Source of the DNA: Spirosoma panaciterrae DSM 21099
GTDB taxonomy: Bacteria; Bacteroidota; Bacteroidia; Cytophagales; Spirosomataceae
Direction of reading: 5' to 3'
Assembly: GCF_000374025.1 (NCBI RefSeq)
Contig: NZ_KB893239.1
Span: 1-64,000, forward strand
DNA length: 64,000 nucleotides
The translations under genes were made by a program, and so were the position numbers. A model generated the notes under the pieces. The model saw nothing but the letters and a program-made list of their open reading frames with translations, was not told the origin of the DNA and did no database searches. Shown here piece by piece: positions 26,634-34,582 of this stretch; the stretch's first letter is position 1; the number at the start of each line of letters is the position of its first letter.

Positions 26634-27743
26634 TTATTTCTGCAAATCGACCGCTACGGTAACGCTCATCCCCGGACGGATTTTGGCATACAACGGGCTA
26701 TTTTTGTCCAATTCGATCCGAACCGGAATCCGTTGTACTACTTTCACGTAGTTGCCCGTAGCATTGTCGGGAGGAAGCAGCGAGAATTTAGCTCCAGTTG
26801 CTCCGGCAAACGAACCAACGTGGCCTACCAGCTTGTCGCCACCAAAAGCATCGACATCAATGTCGACCGTCTGGCCGGGCTGCATTTGTTTCAATTGCGT
26901 TTCTTTGAAGTTGGCCGTTACCCACAGGTTCGTGTTTCCAACTACCGAACAAACGGCCTGCCCAGCCTGTACCAACTGACCGATCTGCACTGACCGTTTC
27001 GATACCACACCCGACACCGGCGCTTTGATCACCGTGTACGACAACTGAAGTTTTGCCATTTCCAGATCGGCCTGACGTTGCTTGATCGCTGCCTGAGCCA
27101 CCGTAATCTGGCCTTCGGTAGCCCGACGTTGCGAACTGGTCACGCCCGTTTGTGTTCCGGCAGCCGCTACCTGCGACTGGGCCGTTTGCAACTGAGCCTG
27201 AGCCGCCTGCAACTGAGCCTGGGCCGCATCGCGTTCGGCCTGAACCGCATCGAACTGTTGTTGTGGTACGGTTTTTTCGGCCAGCAATCGACTGTAGCGC
27301 TCAAAATCCTGATTGGCCTTCCGGGCCCGCGCCTGAGCGGCTGTTACGTTGGCCTGGGCCGTTGCCACCTGATTACGAGCCGTTTGCACAGTAGCTTCTG
27401 AGCTTTGAATGGTAGCCGACGCCACAGCCACCTGCGAACGCGATACCCCGGCGGCCGCCAGCGCACTTTGTAAGGCTGCTTCGGCCTGCTCCAACCGGAT
27501 GCGGTAATCCGCATCATCCAATACAAACAGGGTATCCCCTTCTTTTACAGGCTGATTATCCTTAAAGCGAATTTCTTTCACGTACCCACTGGCTTTGGGA
27601 ATAACCGGGTTTACATCCCCGTCGACCTGCGCATCGTCAGTAGTTTCGTGGCGTTGCAGGTAGCGAAACTCGCTGTACCCAAAAAAGAGGGCAATAGCCA
27701 GAACGATGACACCACCTACGCGGAATAATGTTTTCTTATCCAT
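26634..27743 (-). CDS. HlyD/EmrA-type periplasmic adaptor
   Basis: A 369-residue membrane-fusion protein. An N-terminal anchor helix (about 8-22) is followed by a biotinyl-lipoyl-like half motif (NPVIPKASGYVKEIRFKDNQPVKEGDTLFVLDDADY), then a very long Ala/Gln-rich coiled-coil hairpin (about 75-225) and the second lipoyl half (LSYTVIKAPVSGVVSKRSVQIGQLVQAGQ). The beta-barrel domain follows. The coiled coil reaches toward TolC. It links the MFS exporter with the TolC protein encoded in the same operon. Confidence 0.93.
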   Translation of the reverse strand: MDKKTLFRVGGVIVLAIALFFGYSEFRYLQRHETTDDAQVDGDVNPVIPKASGYVKEIRFKDNQPVKEGDTLFVLDDADYRIRLEQAEAALQSALAAAGVSRSQVAVASATIQSSEATVQTARNQVATAQANVTAAQARARKANQDFERYSRLLAEKTVPQQQFDAVQAERDAAQAQLQAAQAQLQTAQSQVAAAGTQTGVTSSQRRATEGQITVAQAAIKQRQADLEMAKLQLSYTVIKAPVSGVVSKRSVQIGQLVQAGQAVCSVVGNTNLWVTANFKETQLKQMQPGQTVDIDVDAFGGDKLVGHVGSFAGATGAKFSLLPPDNATGNYVKVVQRIPVRIELDKNSPLYAKIRPGMSVTVAVDLQK

Positions 27744-27779
27744 GATTTTAATTTAAATAGTCAGTTTTGAGGCATTTAG

Positions 27780-27831
27780 TGGTCATTACCCGTCGTTAGT
27801 TGCCATCGCAACGAATGACAATAAATGACCA
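27780..27831. repeat. Inverted repeat between tolC and hlyD genes
   Basis: Arms of 24 bases (27780-27803 and 27808-27831) flank a 4-base loop, with 18 of 24 positions paired. The outer 8 bp (TGGTCATT/AATGACCA) are perfect. It lies 36 bases upstream of the adaptor ATG within the operon, so it may modulate mRNA processing or translation. Confidence 0.65.
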
Positions 27832-27842
27832 TTGAATGACGA

Positions 27843-29171
27843 TTAAAGATTTGAGCCCGTCGCTTTCAACAGACGCTGATAAGCCAGTTGTGCGTCGACG
27901 GTGGCATTGATGACGTTGAGTTGAGCCTGAAGCAGAAAGCTATTCGCTTCCAGGAGGTCGGTCGAGCCAACCAATCCATTCCGAAAGCGCGATTCGGTCA
28001 GGCGGTAATTTTCCTGTGCCTGACCCACAGCGGTACGAATCACATTCTGCTGTTCGAGGGCTAGCTGGTAGTTGTTAAAGGCCGTAACCACTTCTGACCG
28101 GATCTGATCGGTTTGCTGCTGCCCCTGCAAATTGGCCTGATCGATGGCCGTTTGGGCACTGTGCAGTTTCCCTTTCATATTGTAAATCGACCCGATGTTA
28201 TACGAAATTCCGGCCCCAACATTCCAGGCACTGATAAACGAGCTGGCTTCAGGAAAAAGTCGGGCAGTTGGGTTGATGTAGTTATACCCCAGCGATACAC
28301 CCAGGTGCGGATACATACCACTTTTGGTGTTCCGAAGCATTTCCTGGCTCGACTGCACCCGCAGCGCATTGGCCTGTACTTCGGGCCGGGCTTGTACGGC
28401 CCGATCCAGAAACGAACCCAACGATTCCGTTACGGCGGCTGGATTGGCCAGCACCGTATCGACAGCGATCTGCTGGTTTTCAGGCAGCCCAATCAACAGG
28501 TTAAAATTATAGAGGGCTGTCTGACGCGCTTTCTCGACCTGCAAACGACTCAAATTCAGGTTATTTTTCTGAAGTTGTATTTTCAGCACTTCATTGGCCG
28601 TTACGACACCTTCCTTCTGTAAATTCTGGGCATCGCGTTCTTTCTCCTCAAACTGGCGGATATTTTGCTCGATAACCCCCACCGACCGGGCCAGTTTGAC
28701 AATATTATAATAGGCATCCGTTACGGTGTATACCAGTTCAGAACGGTTGCGCTGCGCATCCAGATGACTGGCTTTGGCCAGTAACTCCGCTGATTTCTCC
28801 GCCGATTTTTCGGCAAATCCTCCAAACACTTCTTTGCTGATGGTAGCCCCGCCCATCGTTGCGTTAAAAGCGCCAGCCGGAATCCCAAACAGCGCCTTAC
28901 CATCGTCGCCCTTGCCAAACGAAAACGGTCCGGTCAGGCTATAGCGCGAATAGGCAAGCGATGCATTGGCCGTTGGCAAACTCCGGTCTTTCGTTTCCTG
29001 CAACCGGGCCTCGGCCGCCTGCGTGCGCGAATCAGCCAGTTTTATGCCTTTGTTGTTCTGGAGGGCTAGCTGAACAGCCTGGTTAAGTGGCATACTGGTC
29101 GGTGTTGTTTGTGCAACTGACCAGCCCAGGCTTGCCAGCAGAACCCCAACCCCTATGATGTACTTTTTCAT
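27843..29171 (-). CDS. TolC-family outer-membrane efflux protein
   Basis: A 442-residue outer-membrane channel with signal peptide (MKKYIIGVGVLLASLGWSVAQ) and two OEP repeats of long helices and barrel strands. Conserved stretches are AVQLALQNNKGIKLADSRTQAAEARLQETKDRSLPTANASLAYSRY, GVVTANEVLKIQLQKNNLNLS, and the second repeat AVQARPEVQANALRVQSSQEMLRNTKSGMYPHLGVSLGY. It starts one base after the MarR stop codon, which indicates translation from one mRNA. It forms the outer part of the pump. Confidence 0.93.
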   Translation of the reverse strand: MKKYIIGVGVLLASLGWSVAQTTPTSMPLNQAVQLALQNNKGIKLADSRTQAAEARLQETKDRSLPTANASLAYSRYSLTGPFSFGKGDDGKALFGIPAGAFNATMGGATISKEVFGGFAEKSAEKSAELLAKASHLDAQRNRSELVYTVTDAYYNIVKLARSVGVIEQNIRQFEEKERDAQNLQKEGVVTANEVLKIQLQKNNLNLSRLQVEKARQTALYNFNLLIGLPENQQIAVDTVLANPAAVTESLGSFLDRAVQARPEVQANALRVQSSQEMLRNTKSGMYPHLGVSLGYNYINPTARLFPEASSFISAWNVGAGISYNIGSIYNMKGKLHSAQTAIDQANLQGQQQTDQIRSEVVTAFNNYQLALEQQNVIRTAVGQAQENYRLTESRFRNGLVGSTDLLEANSFLLQAQLNVINATVDAQLAYQRLLKATGSNL

Positions 29172-29172
29172 A

Positions 29173-29604
29173 TTATCGATTTCTAATTTTTTCCAGAAGT
29201 TTGTTCATAACATTTACCTCTTCCTCTGTCAATTGACTAACGATGGATTCAAAGTCGCTGAACTCAGTAGCCACCTTCCTGACAAACTGATCCGACTCGT
29301 TGGTTAACCGCAGATTTACCCGCCGTCGATTTGTTGGGTCCACTTCTCGAACGACCAGATTTTTAGCCACCAGCCGATCAATAAGCCGGGTCATATCGGA
29401 GTTCATGTCAGTCATTTTCTCCTTCAGTTCCCCTGCCGACAGGCTGTTTGGGAAGACATCCGAAAGCAGGCGAAGGGCTTTATACTGCTGTACTGACAAA
29501 TCGAATGGGGCCAGCTTCTGCTGAAAATGATTGAAGATGTACCCATCTGTTTTGTGCAGATTGACAATGAGCCGGTGGTATTCGTTTCGGAACTGATTTT
29601 CCAT
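29173..29604 (-). CDS. MarR-family regulator of the efflux operon
   Basis: About 143 residues from MENQFRNEYHRLIVN; an upstream ATG at 29652 lies inside the predicted operator and is rejected. The winged-helix domain shows the MarR pattern LSVQQYKALRLLSDVFPNSLSAGELKEKMTDMNSDMTRLIDRLVAKNLVVREVDPTNRRRVNLRLT, with Asp and Arg of the wing present. As first gene of the operon it probably represses its own promoter and is released by exported compounds. Two GTTTAAAC-centred palindromes lie at the promoter. Confidence 0.93.
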   Translation of the reverse strand: MENQFRNEYHRLIVNLHKTDGYIFNHFQQKLAPFDLSVQQYKALRLLSDVFPNSLSAGELKEKMTDMNSDMTRLIDRLVAKNLVVREVDPTNRRRVNLRLTNESDQFVRKVATEFSDFESIVSQLTEEEVNVMNKLLEKIRNR

Positions 29605-29622
29605 CGTTTTGTAAGAGCGAGA

Positions 29623-29653
29623 CAAATGTATAACTAATACTTGTTTAAACAAA
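29623..29653 (-). promoter_or_regulatory. Promoter of the MarR-efflux operon
   Basis: On the minus strand TTTG (29653-29650) and TACATTTG (29630-29623) are separated by exactly 19 bases, a full Bacteroidota sigma promoter. The -7 box lies 18 bases from the MarR ATG. Confidence 0.85.
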
Positions 29654-29666
29654 TTTCGTTTAAACG
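29641..29666. promoter_or_regulatory. Candidate MarR operator: two GTTTAAAC palindromes
   Basis: TTGTTTAAACAA (29641-29652) and CGTTTAAACG (29657-29666) are perfect palindromes with centres 15 bases apart. The first overlaps the -33 box. The next 215 bases upstream (29667-29881) are AT-rich with nothing else clear. Confidence 0.7.
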
Positions 29667-29881
29667 TGAATATTTCAAAAAACCGTTATCTTAGAAAAAT
29701 AAGACTTTAAAATACTTTGATTAGTACAAACAGGTCTTTCTATTCGAATAATACAAAATTCAATTCTAGACTATATGCCTATAAACTATAATTTTTCCTA
29801 TATATGAATTGTAGATTTTTAATACAATTTTAATCGAACATCACTTCACCTGATCTTTTTTACACCAATCGAAACCAGCCG

Positions 29882-30556
29882 TTACTCAGAAACTGAAAAC
29901 TGAAAAACAGCATCTTTTCCACGATCAGGGTTAACCACCGTCTTGCTGACAAAGTGAAAGCCGTTTTCTGACAAAAGTTTGATCAGCGTTTCATCCGTAA
30001 ACATTGGCTTACCACAATCGGTGTGCTTTCGGTTCGGGTTAGTAGCGATAGCCTCCCAGATAAATAACTGCCCGCTCGGTTTCAGATTTTCCCGAATGTG
30101 CTGTATCATATCGGCCTGATAGGTAAATTCATGCAGGCTATTTTCTACGATAATTTTATCGAAATACTGGTTAGGTAGCTGTGTTTCCTTTTCTTTGCCC
30201 CGCACAGGTACGAAGGTTGATGTGCAGGCAATTCGCTCTGCCTTTTTGTATATAGCCTGTACGGCCACTGCCAGCCGATCGGGTTCGAGCCAATAGGGAT
30301 CAAGATCTTGTAAGTACATGGTCAGGCTATCGGCCATTAGCGAAAAAACAACTTCCCGTATCCCCTGTCCTGCCCCAATGCTAGCGACTTTCTCTCCCGG
30401 TTGAAAATTATAGATGGGGCGATAATGCGCCAGTAACCAGTTTATCCCTGCTGATCGGGTATACCACTTATTAATGCCAATGGCCCAATCGATACGTTGG
30501 GCACACGAAGCATAGCTTATTAAACAAGAAATAAGTAGAAGAAGCGGCTTTTTCAT
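29882..30556 (-). CDS. Exported methyltransferase-like protein
   Basis: About 224 residues from MKKPLLLLISCLISYASCAQ, a convincing signal peptide; longer in-frame starts add unrelated residues. The mature part looks like a class I SAM-dependent methyltransferase: motif I GEKVASIGAGQGIREVVFS, an acidic motif II LYLQDLDPYWLEP-like segment, a motif near YFDKIIVENSLHEF, and HIRENLKPSGQLFIWEA, typical of post-motif strands. A methyltransferase outside the cytoplasm would lack SAM, so it may have another role or bind a different ligand. It follows fumC after a terminator. Confidence 0.7.
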   Translation of the reverse strand: MKKPLLLLISCLISYASCAQRIDWAIGINKWYTRSAGINWLLAHYRPIYNFQPGEKVASIGAGQGIREVVFSLMADSLTMYLQDLDPYWLEPDRLAVAVQAIYKKAERIACTSTFVPVRGKEKETQLPNQYFDKIIVENSLHEFTYQADMIQHIRENLKPSGQLFIWEAIATNPNRKHTDCGKPMFTDETLIKLLSENGFHFVSKTVVNPDRGKDAVFQFSVSE

Positions 30557-30652
30557 ACGGCTCGATTCGCATTGGCAAAAACTAAGCCAACGCAACCAAT
30601 AAACCATAAATATATACAAGTAACCAACATATACGTTCATCAGGGCCATAAA

Positions 30653-30678
30653 AAAAGACCCCATTGCTGAGGTCTTTC
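30653..30678 (-). terminator. fumC terminator
   Basis: On the minus strand AAAGACC and GGTCTTT form a stem (arms around 30671-30677 and 30654-30660) followed by a run of T. It lies about 21 bases after the fumC stop. Confidence 0.85.
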
Positions 30679-30698
30679 GAGTTGCGGTACAGGCGGGC

Positions 30699-32099
30699 CT
30701 ATTTGATCTCCCCAACCATATCCTCGGGTTTTACCCATTCGTTGAATTCGTCTTCGGTCAGGTAGCCGAGTTTCAGCGCCGTTTCTTTCAGGGTCGAGCC
30801 GGTTTTGTGAGCCGTCTGGGCAATTTCAGCAGCCTTGTAGTACCCAATTTTGGTATTCAGCGCCGTAACCAGCATGAGTGACGAATCGACGTGCTTTTTA
30901 ATGTTTGCTTCAATCGGTTCGATTCCTTCAGCACATTTATCGTTGAACGATACACATACATCGCCAATCAAACGTGCAGAGTGCAGGAAGTTGTAGATCA
31001 TGACCGGCTTGAATACGTTCAGTTCAAAGTGGCCCATCGCACCACCAAAGTTGATGGCTACGTCGTTGCCCATTACCTGAGCAGCCACCATCGTCATGGC
31101 TTCGCACTGGGTTGGGTTCACTTTACCCGGCATGATCGATGAACCCGGTTCGTTGTCAGGAATATGCAGTTCACCAATCCCCGCCCGTGGCCCCGACGAC
31201 AGCATCCGAATGTCGTTACCGATTTTCATCAGACTGGCGGCAACGGTTTTCAGCGCGCCATGCGCTTCTACAATGGCATCGTGAGCGGCCAGGGCTTCAA
31301 ATTTATTTTCGGCCGTTACAAAGGGTAATCCTGTAAGGGTAGCAATGTGTTTGGCTACATTTTCGGAATAATTGGGAGGGGTGTTGATACCTGTACCAAC
31401 GGCTGTTCCGCCCAGGGCCAGTTCACTCAGATGAGCCAGTGAGTTATTGATGGCTCGTAGTCCGTGATCCAGTTGCGATACATAGCCCGAAAACTCCTGC
31501 CCTACGGTCAACGGCGTGGCATCCATGAAGTGGGTGCGGCCAATTTTGACGATGTGCATAAACTGCTTCGACTTTTCGGCCAGCGTATTTCGTAGTTTGG
31601 TAATGCCAGGGATGGTTACGTCGAGCAGAATTTTATACGCAGCAATGTGCATGGCCGTTGGGAACGTATCGTTCGACGACTGCGACTTATTGACATCATC
31701 GTTCGGGTGCAGGAACTTTTTCTCGTCGGTAAGCTGTCCACCATGCAGTACGTGAGCGCGATAGGCAACAACTTCATTGACGTTCATGTTCGACTGGGTA
31801 CCCGAGCCCGTTTGCCACACCACCAGCGGGAACTGATCATCCAGTTTACCCTCCAGAATTTCGTCGCAGACCTGCCCGATGAGGTCGCTCTTCTCCTGAG
31901 GGAGTACCCCCGCGTCGAGGTTTGTCAGGGCAGCGGCTTTTTTAAGGTATGCAAACGCCCGGATAATCTCTTTGGGCATTTTATTAATGTCCTGAGCAAT
32001 TTTGAAGTTTTCAATCGAGCGCTGGGTCTGGGCGCCCCAATAGACGTTGGCTGGTACTTGAACCTGCCCCATCGTGTCTTTTTCGATGCGGTATTCCAT
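30699..32099 (-). CDS. fumC: Class II fumarate hydratase
   Basis: A 466-residue cytoplasmic enzyme converting fumarate to malate in the TCA cycle. MGQVQVPANVYWGAQTQRS opens the protein. TGSGTQSNMNVNEV, the Gly-His region KIGRTHFMDATPLTVGQEF and the superfamily signature GSSIMPGKVNP are all present, so the active site appears complete. A -7 box (32198-32205) would give an unusually long leader of about 92 bases that is almost fully occupied by an inverted repeat ending a few bases before the ATG, suggesting leader-based control. Confidence 0.96.
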   Translation of the reverse strand: MEYRIEKDTMGQVQVPANVYWGAQTQRSIENFKIAQDINKMPKEIIRAFAYLKKAAALTNLDAGVLPQEKSDLIGQVCDEILEGKLDDQFPLVVWQTGSGTQSNMNVNEVVAYRAHVLHGGQLTDEKKFLHPNDDVNKSQSSNDTFPTAMHIAAYKILLDVTIPGITKLRNTLAEKSKQFMHIVKIGRTHFMDATPLTVGQEFSGYVSQLDHGLRAINNSLAHLSELALGGTAVGTGINTPPNYSENVAKHIATLTGLPFVTAENKFEALAAHDAIVEAHGALKTVAASLMKIGNDIRMLSSGPRAGIGELHIPDNEPGSSIMPGKVNPTQCEAMTMVAAQVMGNDVAINFGGAMGHFELNVFKPVMIYNFLHSARLIGDVCVSFNDKCAEGIEPIEANIKKHVDSSLMLVTALNTKIGYYKAAEIAQTAHKTGSTLKETALKLGYLTEDEFNEWVKPEDMVGEIK

Positions 32100-32107
32100 G
32101 AAAATAG

Positions 32108-32181
32108 GCGAAAGAGTGAATGAGTGAAAGAGTGCCTGGCTTCAGTAGCGTTTTCGCCCTTTCGCTCATTCACTCTTTCGC
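32108..32181. repeat. Inverted repeat filling the fumC leader
   Basis: Arms at 32108-32134 and 32155-32181 match at 24 of 27 positions, built of GAGTGAAA/GAATGAG words. The right arm begins about 17-20 bases from the fumC -7 box. The left arm ends 8 bases before the ATG, read on the minus strand. Confidence 0.8.
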
Positions 32182-32197
32182 TCTTTAAATACGGCTG

Positions 32198-32205
32198 CAA
32201 AGTTA
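32198..32205 (-). promoter_or_regulatory. fumC -7 box
   Basis: On the minus strand TAACTTTG fits TAnnTTTG exactly. A near match TTTC (32229-32226) lies 20 bases upstream at the -33 position. The distance to the ATG is 98 bases, against about 25 at other genes here. Confidence 0.55.
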
Positions 32206-32448
32206 TATTGCAGGAGGACAGCGTTGAAATGAATTCTAATCTTTGTCTACCTGTGCCCTACGGGTCAATTCACGAACCATTCCACAGAGGCATTCAATTC
32301 TCGCTTAACATAGCCATTCACTTGGATGCCTGAATTAGTGCACAGCGAGATAATTTTTTTCAGAATTAATCCAACTTCGCTAACAAATTAAGGCAACCGT
32401 AGTTTTACTTACAATTCACCTAATTTCAACGTTAAGGAAACTACAATC

Positions 32449-32610
32449 ATGGGCAATCTTCTGTATACTATAGCCGTCATTCTGATCATTGTATGGCTAT
32501 TGGGCTTTTTAGGATTTAACAGTTTTGGTTTGGGTGGCATCATTCACGTGCTATTGGTAATTGCAGTCATTATGATCCTGCTACGTCTCATTCAAGGCCG
32601 CAGTGTCTGA
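32449..32610 (+). CDS. Lmo0937-family small membrane protein
   Basis: A 53-residue protein starting MGNLLYTIAVILIIVWLLGFLGF and containing GLGGIIHVLLVIAVIMILLRLI. Two membrane helices are joined by a short Gly-rich turn, the standard pattern of the Lmo0937 family found in Gram-positive bacteria and Bacteroidota. The function is unknown; members are often associated with stress. A good terminator follows. The 228 bases upstream, to the fumC leader, show no other gene. Confidence 0.85.
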   Translation: MGNLLYTIAVILIIVWLLGFLGFNSFGLGGIIHVLLVIAVIMILLRLIQGRSV

Positions 32611-32670
32611 AACGATTATTGATGCCGGTGTTCGAACGAACCCATCATCTAGTAGCAAGATATACTCCAG

Positions 32671-32702
32671 AAAGCCTCTGCTCAGAACAGGGGCTTTTTT
32701 TG
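32671..32702 (+). terminator. Terminator after the Lmo0937-type gene
   Basis: AAAGCCTCTG and CAGGGGCTTT pair with one wobble position around a 7-base loop, followed by a run of seven or more T. Confidence 0.85.
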
Positions 32703-32804
32703 TTACCCAACTGACCAAAATGCTAAAAAACAGCAGGTAGCATGGGTTACTTTTTTGATTTTATGGAATTAACAGAAAAACAATCTCTTTAACTCATAGC
32801 AAAC

Positions 32805-32999
32805 ATGGCTAAATCTGCATTTTTTCTGCTCTCTATGCTGGCGTTAGCGACAGCTTGTTCCAGCACCAAAACTGAAACCACTGAATCAACGACGACCGTT
32901 TCCGACTCGACATCTATGACTTCTGACTCGACGAGCATGTCAACCGACTCATCATCGACGATGGCGACCGATACCACGAAAAAAGATTCGATTAAGTAA
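32805..32999 (+). CDS. Ser/Thr-rich small lipoprotein
   Basis: A 64-residue protein with signal MAKSAFFLLSMLALATAC, a lipobox-like end at Cys18, and a tail made almost entirely of Ser, Thr, Asp and Met in loose repeats (SDSTSMTSDSTSMSTDSS), ending TTKKDSIK. The tail is likely disordered and possibly O-glycosylated, as Bacteroidota often modify D-S/T motifs. The function is unknown. A strong terminator follows. Confidence 0.75.
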   Translation: MAKSAFFLLSMLALATACSSTKTETTESTTTVSDSTSMTSDSTSMSTDSSSTMATDTTKKDSIK

Positions 33000-33041
33000 T
33001 ACACAGCTTGTCTTTCAAATTCGCTGCTTATTGAAAACCTT

Positions 33042-33080
33042 CCTGTCTAGCCATTGCGGCCGTAGACAGGACGTTTTTTT
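33042..33080 (+). terminator. Terminator after the small lipoprotein gene
   Basis: CCTGTCTA (33042-33049) and TAGACAGG (33063-33070) pair perfectly and are followed by seven T (33074-33080). Confidence 0.9.
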
Positions 33081-33176
33081 GTATCCTCATTGCTAAAGTT
33101 GCCTGCTTCCTGATTTGCATACTATACGCTCATTCGAATGGCTGTCAGGCAGGGTATCGTTACGCTACTGCTGGTA

Positions 33177-34493
33177 TCACACCACCAGATTGAGGGCCAG
33201 AACGCCTAGCAAACCCACAATTGACACGATGGTTTCCATCAATGACCAGGTTCGAATGGTTTGGCCGATACTCAGGTTAAAATATTCCTTGAAGAGCCAG
33301 AATCCACCGTCGTTAATGTGTGAAAACATCAGGCTTCCTGAGCCAATGGCCAGCACCATCAATTCGGGCTTGATAGGTTGCGACTGTAACAGAGGTAATA
33401 TGATACCTACGGTAGTTAGTCCGGCAACAGTAGCCGAACCTACGCACACCCGAATAAAGGCCGCAATTCCCCAGGCCAGCAGCAGGGGGGGGATTGCGGC
33501 ATCTGCCAAAAGGCTTCCTATATATTTGCTGGTACCGCTGTCGCTGAACACTTGCTTAAGGGCACCCGCTCCGGCAATCACCAGCAGAATCGGCGCAACT
33601 GCTTTCACCGCTTCTTCCAGGTCTTTGGTGATCGCTTTCATGCTTTGCCCCTGACGGATCCCCAGCGCATAAATAGCCGTAAGTACTGAAAGCAGCATCC
33701 CGATATAGGGTTCAGCCAGTAGCGTCACGATGGTTTTCAGGATCGACTCGCCAGCCATTGCGTTTTTTAGCGGCCCGAACGTAGTCAACAGAATCACGGG
33801 CAGCAGAGCGACCAAAAAGCTGATAAATGTACCGGGCAAATTCTGGGTAGGCACTTCTTTCCGATTGAATAACTCATTGTTGGGCGTTGCCTTGATGTGC
33901 GTCAGGGTTTTACCGAAAACAGGTCCGGCAATTATGATGGCTGGAATGGCCACGATGATACCATACAGCAGCGTCTGCCCTATGTTGGCATTGAGTTGCC
34001 CCGCTACAGCCGAAGGAGATGGGTGCGGAGGCAGATACCCATGCGCTACCGATAGAGCAGACAACATCGGTACCGCTACCGACATCAGGGGCAATCGGGA
34101 AGACGCGGCAATGGTAAAAATAAGTGGTACAACAATGATAAAACCGGCATTGTAAAATAGTGGAATACCGATGACAAAGCCTGCCAGCGCCAGACCCCAG
34201 CGAATATTTTTAATCCCAAACCAGCCTATCAATACATCGGTGATTCGGCGGGCAGCACCACTTTCGGCTACCAGCCGACCCAACATAGCCCCAAAGCCGA
34301 TAATTAATACAAGTTCACCCAGTGTACCGCCAATACCCGTCTGAATGGATTTTCCGACGGCCACAACTTCCATACCCGAAGCCAGGCCAATACCCAACGC
34401 CACAAGCACAAACGAAATGAACGTATCCAGGCGAACAAAGGCAACTAAAAAAACAAGGGTCAGAATGCCGATTAATGTAAGAATGAGGGGCAT
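33177..34493 (-). CDS. Gluconate:H+ symporter (GntP family)
   Basis: A 438-residue inner-membrane transporter with about 12 helices. Characteristic GntP segments are LVLIIGFGAMLGRLVAESGAARRITDVLI, AHGYLPPHPSPSAVAGQL, SDSGTSKYIGSLLADAAIPPLLLAWGIAAFIRVCVGSATVAGLTTVGII and GSGSLMFSHINDGGFWLFKEYF. It imports gluconate or a related sugar acid with protons. The HpcH-type aldolase gene nearby could handle a sugar-acid derivative, but McrC lies between, so a shared pathway is only a guess. Confidence 0.92.
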   Translation of the reverse strand: MPLILTLIGILTLVFLVAFVRLDTFISFVLVALGIGLASGMEVVAVGKSIQTGIGGTLGELVLIIGFGAMLGRLVAESGAARRITDVLIGWFGIKNIRWGLALAGFVIGIPLFYNAGFIIVVPLIFTIAASSRLPLMSVAVPMLSALSVAHGYLPPHPSPSAVAGQLNANIGQTLLYGIIVAIPAIIIAGPVFGKTLTHIKATPNNELFNRKEVPTQNLPGTFISFLVALLPVILLTTFGPLKNAMAGESILKTIVTLLAEPYIGMLLSVLTAIYALGIRQGQSMKAITKDLEEAVKAVAPILLVIAGAGALKQVFSDSGTSKYIGSLLADAAIPPLLLAWGIAAFIRVCVGSATVAGLTTVGIILPLLQSQPIKPELMVLAIGSGSLMFSHINDGGFWLFKEYFNLSIGQTIRTWSLMETIVSIVGLLGVLALNLVV

Positions 34494-34582
34494 ATAGAAT
34501 GGCAGGAGGGTTTTGCTTGGTTACGAAGTGGGTTGCTACAAACGCCCGGGCTTTAGCAAGCCTTTACTCGTAGACGTCGTGT

